Part shown: in pieces, positions 61,045 through 64,000 of the stretch
How positions within the stretch are numbered: position 1 is the first letter of the stretch
Layout: each line of letters begins with the position of its first letter
NCBI RefSeq assembly: GCF_022760805.1
Contig: NZ_JAIVFL010000001.1
Coordinates: 1,116,001 to 1,180,000, forward strand
Source: Candidatus Mycolicibacterium alkanivorans
GTDB taxonomy: Bacteria; Actinomycetota; Actinomycetes; Mycobacteriales; Mycobacteriaceae
Length of the DNA: 64,000 nucleotides
Direction: 5' to 3'
Notes under the pieces: model-generated
What the model was told of the DNA's origin: nothing
What the model saw: the letters and a program-made list of their open reading frames with translations, nothing else
Databases searched by the model: none
Position numbers and translations under genes: made by a program

Positions 61045-61344
61045 CCGGTCGCGCTGCTGTTACAGGTCTCCCATCGACGGCTCGGTCACATCAAACCTCC
61101 AGGGTTGTTTGACACACAACCAGATTATCCAGCGGCCAGCGCCTACTCCAAGCACCTACATTCGTGTCGCACACCCCCTGATATTGGCCATCGCCGCTTG
61201 GGGCGCATCCCACTCGCCGAGGCAGAAGCCGAATACTGCGATCAATTGGACGCCAGCCAACCGGCTGGCTCACAGAACCCCGAGTGTGCATGAAACTCGG
61301 GAGGGTTCTGCCGCTGGACCAGTTCGGTCTGCGGGCGGAACTGG

Positions 61345-61446
61345 ATCCGTCAGCAGCAGGTCGACGACGCGCAGCGTGAAGGGGTCTCCAGCGAAGCTGC
61401 CGCAGAGATCCGCCAGCTCAAACGTCGCAACGCCGAACTGGCAGCG
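61345..61446 (+). pseudogene. IS3-family OrfA middle fragment (inverted piece)
   Basis: The + strand reads QQVDDAQREGVSSEAAAEI and RQLKRRNAELAA, the region of IS3 OrfA just after the helix-turn-helix. It stops abruptly at 61446, where the complementary-orientation N-terminal fragment begins. It is part of a rearranged IS; the 61045-61340 stretch to its left holds no recognised gene. Confidence 0.55.
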
Positions 61447-61454
61447 TCTCGGCG

Positions 61455-61576
61455 TTCATCCCAGCCGTTTGCACACCGCAGCGATCGCCGCCCACTCACT
61501 CGGATAGTCATCGCGATGCTCCAACACCAAACGGAACAGCCTTCGCCCGCGTCTCCGGGTCGTACTTGCTCGGCAT
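61455..61576 (-). pseudogene. IS3-family OrfA N-terminal fragment
   Basis: From ATG 61576 on the minus strand: MPSKYDPETRAKAV, a frameshift, then RLVLEHRDDYPSEWAAIAAV and CKRLG. This is the DNA-binding start of IS3 OrfA, with GGGAGGTGTG upstream as its ribosome binding site. The rest of the gene is lost, or lies inverted at 61345-61446. Confidence 0.6.
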
Positions 61577-61578
61577 GT

Positions 61579-61611
61579 GATGCACACCTCCCAAGAAAGG
61601 AGGTGTGCATC
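61579..61611. repeat. 13-bp perfect inverted repeat with 7-nt loop
   Basis: GATGCACACCTCC (61579-61591) and its exact complement at 61599-61611, separated by CAAGAAA. It lies at the 5' end of the IS3 OrfA relic and covers its ribosome binding site. It could be the IS end or a structure that limits transposase translation. Confidence 0.5.
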
Positions 61612-61647
61612 GAACGTCCCCCAAAGCCCACATAATTCAGGAGTCTC

Positions 61648-62453
61648 CTAAGGGCGGTAGTCGCTGGTTGTCGGTGCCGGCCCTTGGATGAGCGGCGCCC
61701 CCGACTTTGGGAGCGGGTAGTAACGGGAAAAGTCGACCTGCATGTTCGATGGTGCAAGGCCCGAGGGATAGTAGGCGTCGAGCTGGATGTTCATCGTCCA
61801 GTCGACGCCGGTGATCGCGGCACGTTGAGTGGTAGTCATCGCAATTTTGCCGTCGACGAACCACGAGATGTGGTCAGGAGCGACTTCGATGGCGTACGTG
61901 TGCCATTCGGCCAAATCGACATGCACCGCCGCGTACGCCTGCTGACGCGGTGGGTAGTGGACGAACACATGCACGAGGCCGCTGCCGGCGTCGGCTTCGG
62001 CGAAGTCGAGATCGCCAGCGCCGCCGTCGTAGGGGACACCGGCAGGGATCAAAGCGATCACCGCGTGGTAGGCCTCCCCGGGGCTCTGCTTGTCGACGCG
62101 CATCCGGGCCTCCCACCGGCCGAACGGCGGGTACACCGCGTGACTCATCATGCCGCCGGAAATCGCGTTCGACAGGCCGGCGATCTGCAGGTAACCGTCC
62201 TGAACTGTGGTCTGCTCGATCCGGCGTAGCCCGTTGCCGTCGTGGCCGACCGACGAATATGCGTTCCAGACATCTGGGGAGGGAGGGCCGCTACCGCTGA
62301 ACTCGTGGCTCAGATCAGCGTCCGGCTCGCCCCAGTCGTAGGTGGCCGCCGCCGACGGGCCTGGGTAGACGGGGCCTGGGCGGGCGAGGCCTGGGCGGGC
62401 GGGTCATGGTTCGAACTCAATGAGATCCAACCGACCAGCACGAAGAACAGCAT
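61648..62453 (-). pseudogene. Second GH16 paralogue, probably frameshifted at a tandem repeat
   Basis: The GH16 domain reads continuously from about 62365 (VYPGPSAAATYDWGEPDADL) to the stop at 61648, close in sequence to the 56.7-kb paralogue, with the catalytic stretch GDLDFAEADAG again showing Asp for the first Glu. The only good N-terminus, MLFFVLVGWISLSSN from ATG 62453, is a signal-like sequence one frame off. The shift falls in a 15-bp tandem repeat (62374-62401). Either it is a recent frameshift or translation starts elsewhere. It lacks the linker and Ig-like domain. Confidence 0.65.
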
Positions 62454-62564
62454 GATTGAGATCGGACGAACTGTCACCGGGACTTGCCTCCGCGGGATGA
62501 TGGGGTCGAGTGGCCTTTGGGCACTTAACTTTCAATACTAGGTTCTTCCGGGAAAGTTTGTGGG

Positions 62565-63720
62565 TCATGGTGTGACCGGGTAGAGCTGTAATCCGTCGAG
62601 GTGGAAGTAGATTGCGGTCTTGAGGTGCTCTCGATTGTGGTAGCCGCGGGCGGAGACTCGGATGGCCTGGATGCGGGAGTTGAGGCCTTCGGCGCCGGCG
62701 TTGGTGATCGGCTGCGCGAAGTAGGACAGCAGCCCCGCTTCGTGGCGCTTCAACGTCTTTGCTGCGTCGATGATCGGTTGCAGCCGGGAATGGGTGGCCC
62801 AGAAGTACCAGCGCGTGAAATGCTTGGCGCCCCAGCCGCGGCGCCGGTAGGACCACAAGCGCCGTAGGTTCTCCTTGATGGCCCATGCGCGGGCGGTCTG
62901 CAGGTCGCTGGCCCGCAGGGCGGCGAAGCGGTCCTGGTGACGCTCGGGTAGGTTCTCGGCCGAGTACAGCCACAGGTACTTCGAGCGGGCCAGGCTGTTG
63001 TCGCCGGTGACGGCCTACGCCCGGTTCTCGGCCTTGCGCACGGTGTCCACGGCCTTGGTCAGATAGCCCATCAGGTGGTAGCGGTCGAAGACGATCTTGT
63101 CCTCGCCGTCGCTCAGGTGCGTGCGTACCGAGGCGGCGAACGGCTCCCACATGTCCATCGCCACCGGCTCGATACCGGCCCGCTGCTCGGTGGTGAACTT
63201 CTCGAAATAGCCGACCAGGCTGGCCTGTCGACGCTGGTCAGCGATGTATTCCACAGTGTCGGCATCCAGGTCACTGACCACGGTGATGTAGTCCTGATCC
63301 TTTCCTGGCCGCCTTCTCGTCGACCCCGACACGGGCCGGTACGTTCAGCGGTTTGGCGGCCAGGCCGCGGGCCACGGCACGGTCCATCAGGTGCCACGCC
63401 TGGTCCCAGCTGATGCGCAGCAACCTGGCGGCGGAGGCTACGTCGCAGGCGGTGAGCACGTCAATGGCCAGCCGCTCGAACAACGTCGTGAACCGCGAGT
63501 GCGGCCCGGCCCACGGCAACCCAACCTGACGCACCCCGTGTTCGGGACAGTGCACCCGCGGCGGACTTGCATGCAGGAAGGTCAATAACGCACACGAGTC
63601 CAAAGCCGCCACGCCCGCTCAGCCGAGTGGTCATAAACCGACAGCACGGCATCGCTATCCGGGCAGGAGAACCGGGTCCGGGGCGGATGCTCAACCCACA
63701 CGGCACACCCTCCGCGGCGG
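62565..63720 (-). pseudogene. ISL3-family transposase, disrupted
   Basis: ISL3 transposase pieces on the minus strand: VEHPPRTRFSCPDSDAVLSV then a stop near 63580; LHASPPRVHCPEHGVRQVGL and RLLRISWDQAWHLMDRAV; a shift near 63310; VAMDMWEPFAASVRTHL and VFDRYHLMGYLTKAVD; a stop at 63016; then SKYLWLYSAENLPERHQDRF and SYFAQPITNAGAEGLNSRIQ to the stop at 62565. GGTTCTTCCGGGAAAG at 62541-62556 looks like its terminal repeat. The left end is missing. Confidence 0.8.
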
Positions 63721-63743
63721 TGGCGAGCGCGTCGGTCACTCGT

Positions 63744-64000
63744 TCAGCTGCTGGGATTGTGGTGGACGATGAGCAGTTGCATGCAATCCAGGTCCTCGGT
63801 ACGGAGGTCGCGGTAGATGGGCGCAAGCTTCAGGGGTGCCAGGTGGGCAGACACGTTGTCGGCAACGTCGAGCTCGAAGCCGGCGTTCTCGAAAAGCCGA
63901 ATCCACGTCGGCCGCTGGATCCGGTTGAAGTACTGCACGTCGCTCTCGAACCAGCGGCGCCAGGCCTTATCGGAGTAGCGGTAGTAATTCTTAGGAGAGG
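63744..64000 (-). CDS. SAM-methyltransferase-like protein, C-terminal part (runs off window)
   Basis: 85 codons open to the window edge on the minus strand: SPKNYYRYSDKAWRRWFESD, VQYFNRIQRPTWIRLFENAG, FELDVADNVSAHLAPLKLAP, ending ...LDCMQLLIVHHNPSS at 63744. The tail layout (aromatic-rich lead-in, LFENAGFEL, final LLIVHH strand) resembles class I methyltransferases of glycan clusters. The N-terminal SAM motif is outside the window. It suggests the glycan locus continues beyond 64 kb. Confidence 0.6.
   Translation of the reverse strand, partial: SPKNYYRYSDKAWRRWFESDVQYFNRIQRPTWIRLFENAGFELDVADNVSAHLAPLKLAPIYRDLRTEDLDCMQLLIVHHNPSS

Overview
The window is chromosomal DNA from a high-GC actinobacterium, almost certainly a Mycobacterium/Mycolicibacterium. 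The gene order matches the M. tuberculosis Rv3646c-Rv3600c interval (topA, Rv3645-type cyclase, holB, Rv3635, galE1, Rv3632-3630, ppa, Rv3627c, Rv3626c, tilS, hpt, lpqG, ftsH, folE-P-B-K, Rv3605c-3603c, panC-panD-coaX). GTG starts and 4-bp ATGA/GTGA gene overlaps are frequent. Homology statements come from recognised motifs and remembered family sequences; no search was run.

Layout. (1) 1-5.4 kb: topA (5' end outside the window), an intact HAMP-type class III cyclase, holB and tRNA-Thr(CGT). (2) 5.34-14.51 kb: an integrated element in tRNA-Thr. A perfect 39-bp copy of the tRNA 3' end recurs at 14472-14510. Between the copies lie a dead tyrosine integrase, a complete insertion sequence with inverted repeats, a MscS channel/receptor cyclase pair resembling Rv2434c-Rv2435c but lacking key cAMP residues, relics, and a RES/Xre toxin-antitoxin pair. 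(3) 14.5-25 kb: envelope genes, including a tightly coupled leftward operon: Pls/PosA-like NRPS, M1 aminopeptidase, flippase-like protein, polyprenyl-phosphate GT2, DUF2304. (4) 25-43 kb: mostly conserved housekeeping: TerC, SpoIIAA-like, OHCU-decarboxylase-like, ppa, a PBP4-type carboxypeptidase, a DUF2342 metalloprotease, tilS, hpt, a SIMPL lipoprotein, ftsH, the folate operon, and pantothenate/CoA genes. An epoxide hydrolase relic sits where M. tuberculosis carries ephA.

(5) 43-64 kb: an accessory region beginning right after coaX, where M. tuberculosis has Rv3599c-lysS-lsr2. IS relics mark its left edge. A long intergenic region precedes a nearly gapless ten-gene rightward operon: GT2, glucose-1-phosphate cytidylyltransferase, zinc-type sugar C-methyltransferase, SDR epimerase/reductase, a degenerate second methyltransferase, a tandem GT2-GT2, a Wzx-like flippase, a small membrane protein, a Wzy/GT-C-like membrane protein, and a membrane-anchored GH140/DUF4038 (apiosidase-like) hydrolase. 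This reads as a pathway for a cell-surface glycan carrying a branched-chain CDP-sugar. It is followed by two GH16 paralogues sharing an unusual catalytic motif, within a graveyard of integrase, ISKra4, IS3 and ISL3 fragments. The window ends inside another methyltransferase-like gene.

The best candidates for something undescribed are the CDP-branched-sugar/GH140 glycan operon, the NRPS-peptidase-glycosyltransferase operon, and the channel/pseudo-cyclase pair in the tRNA-Thr element.
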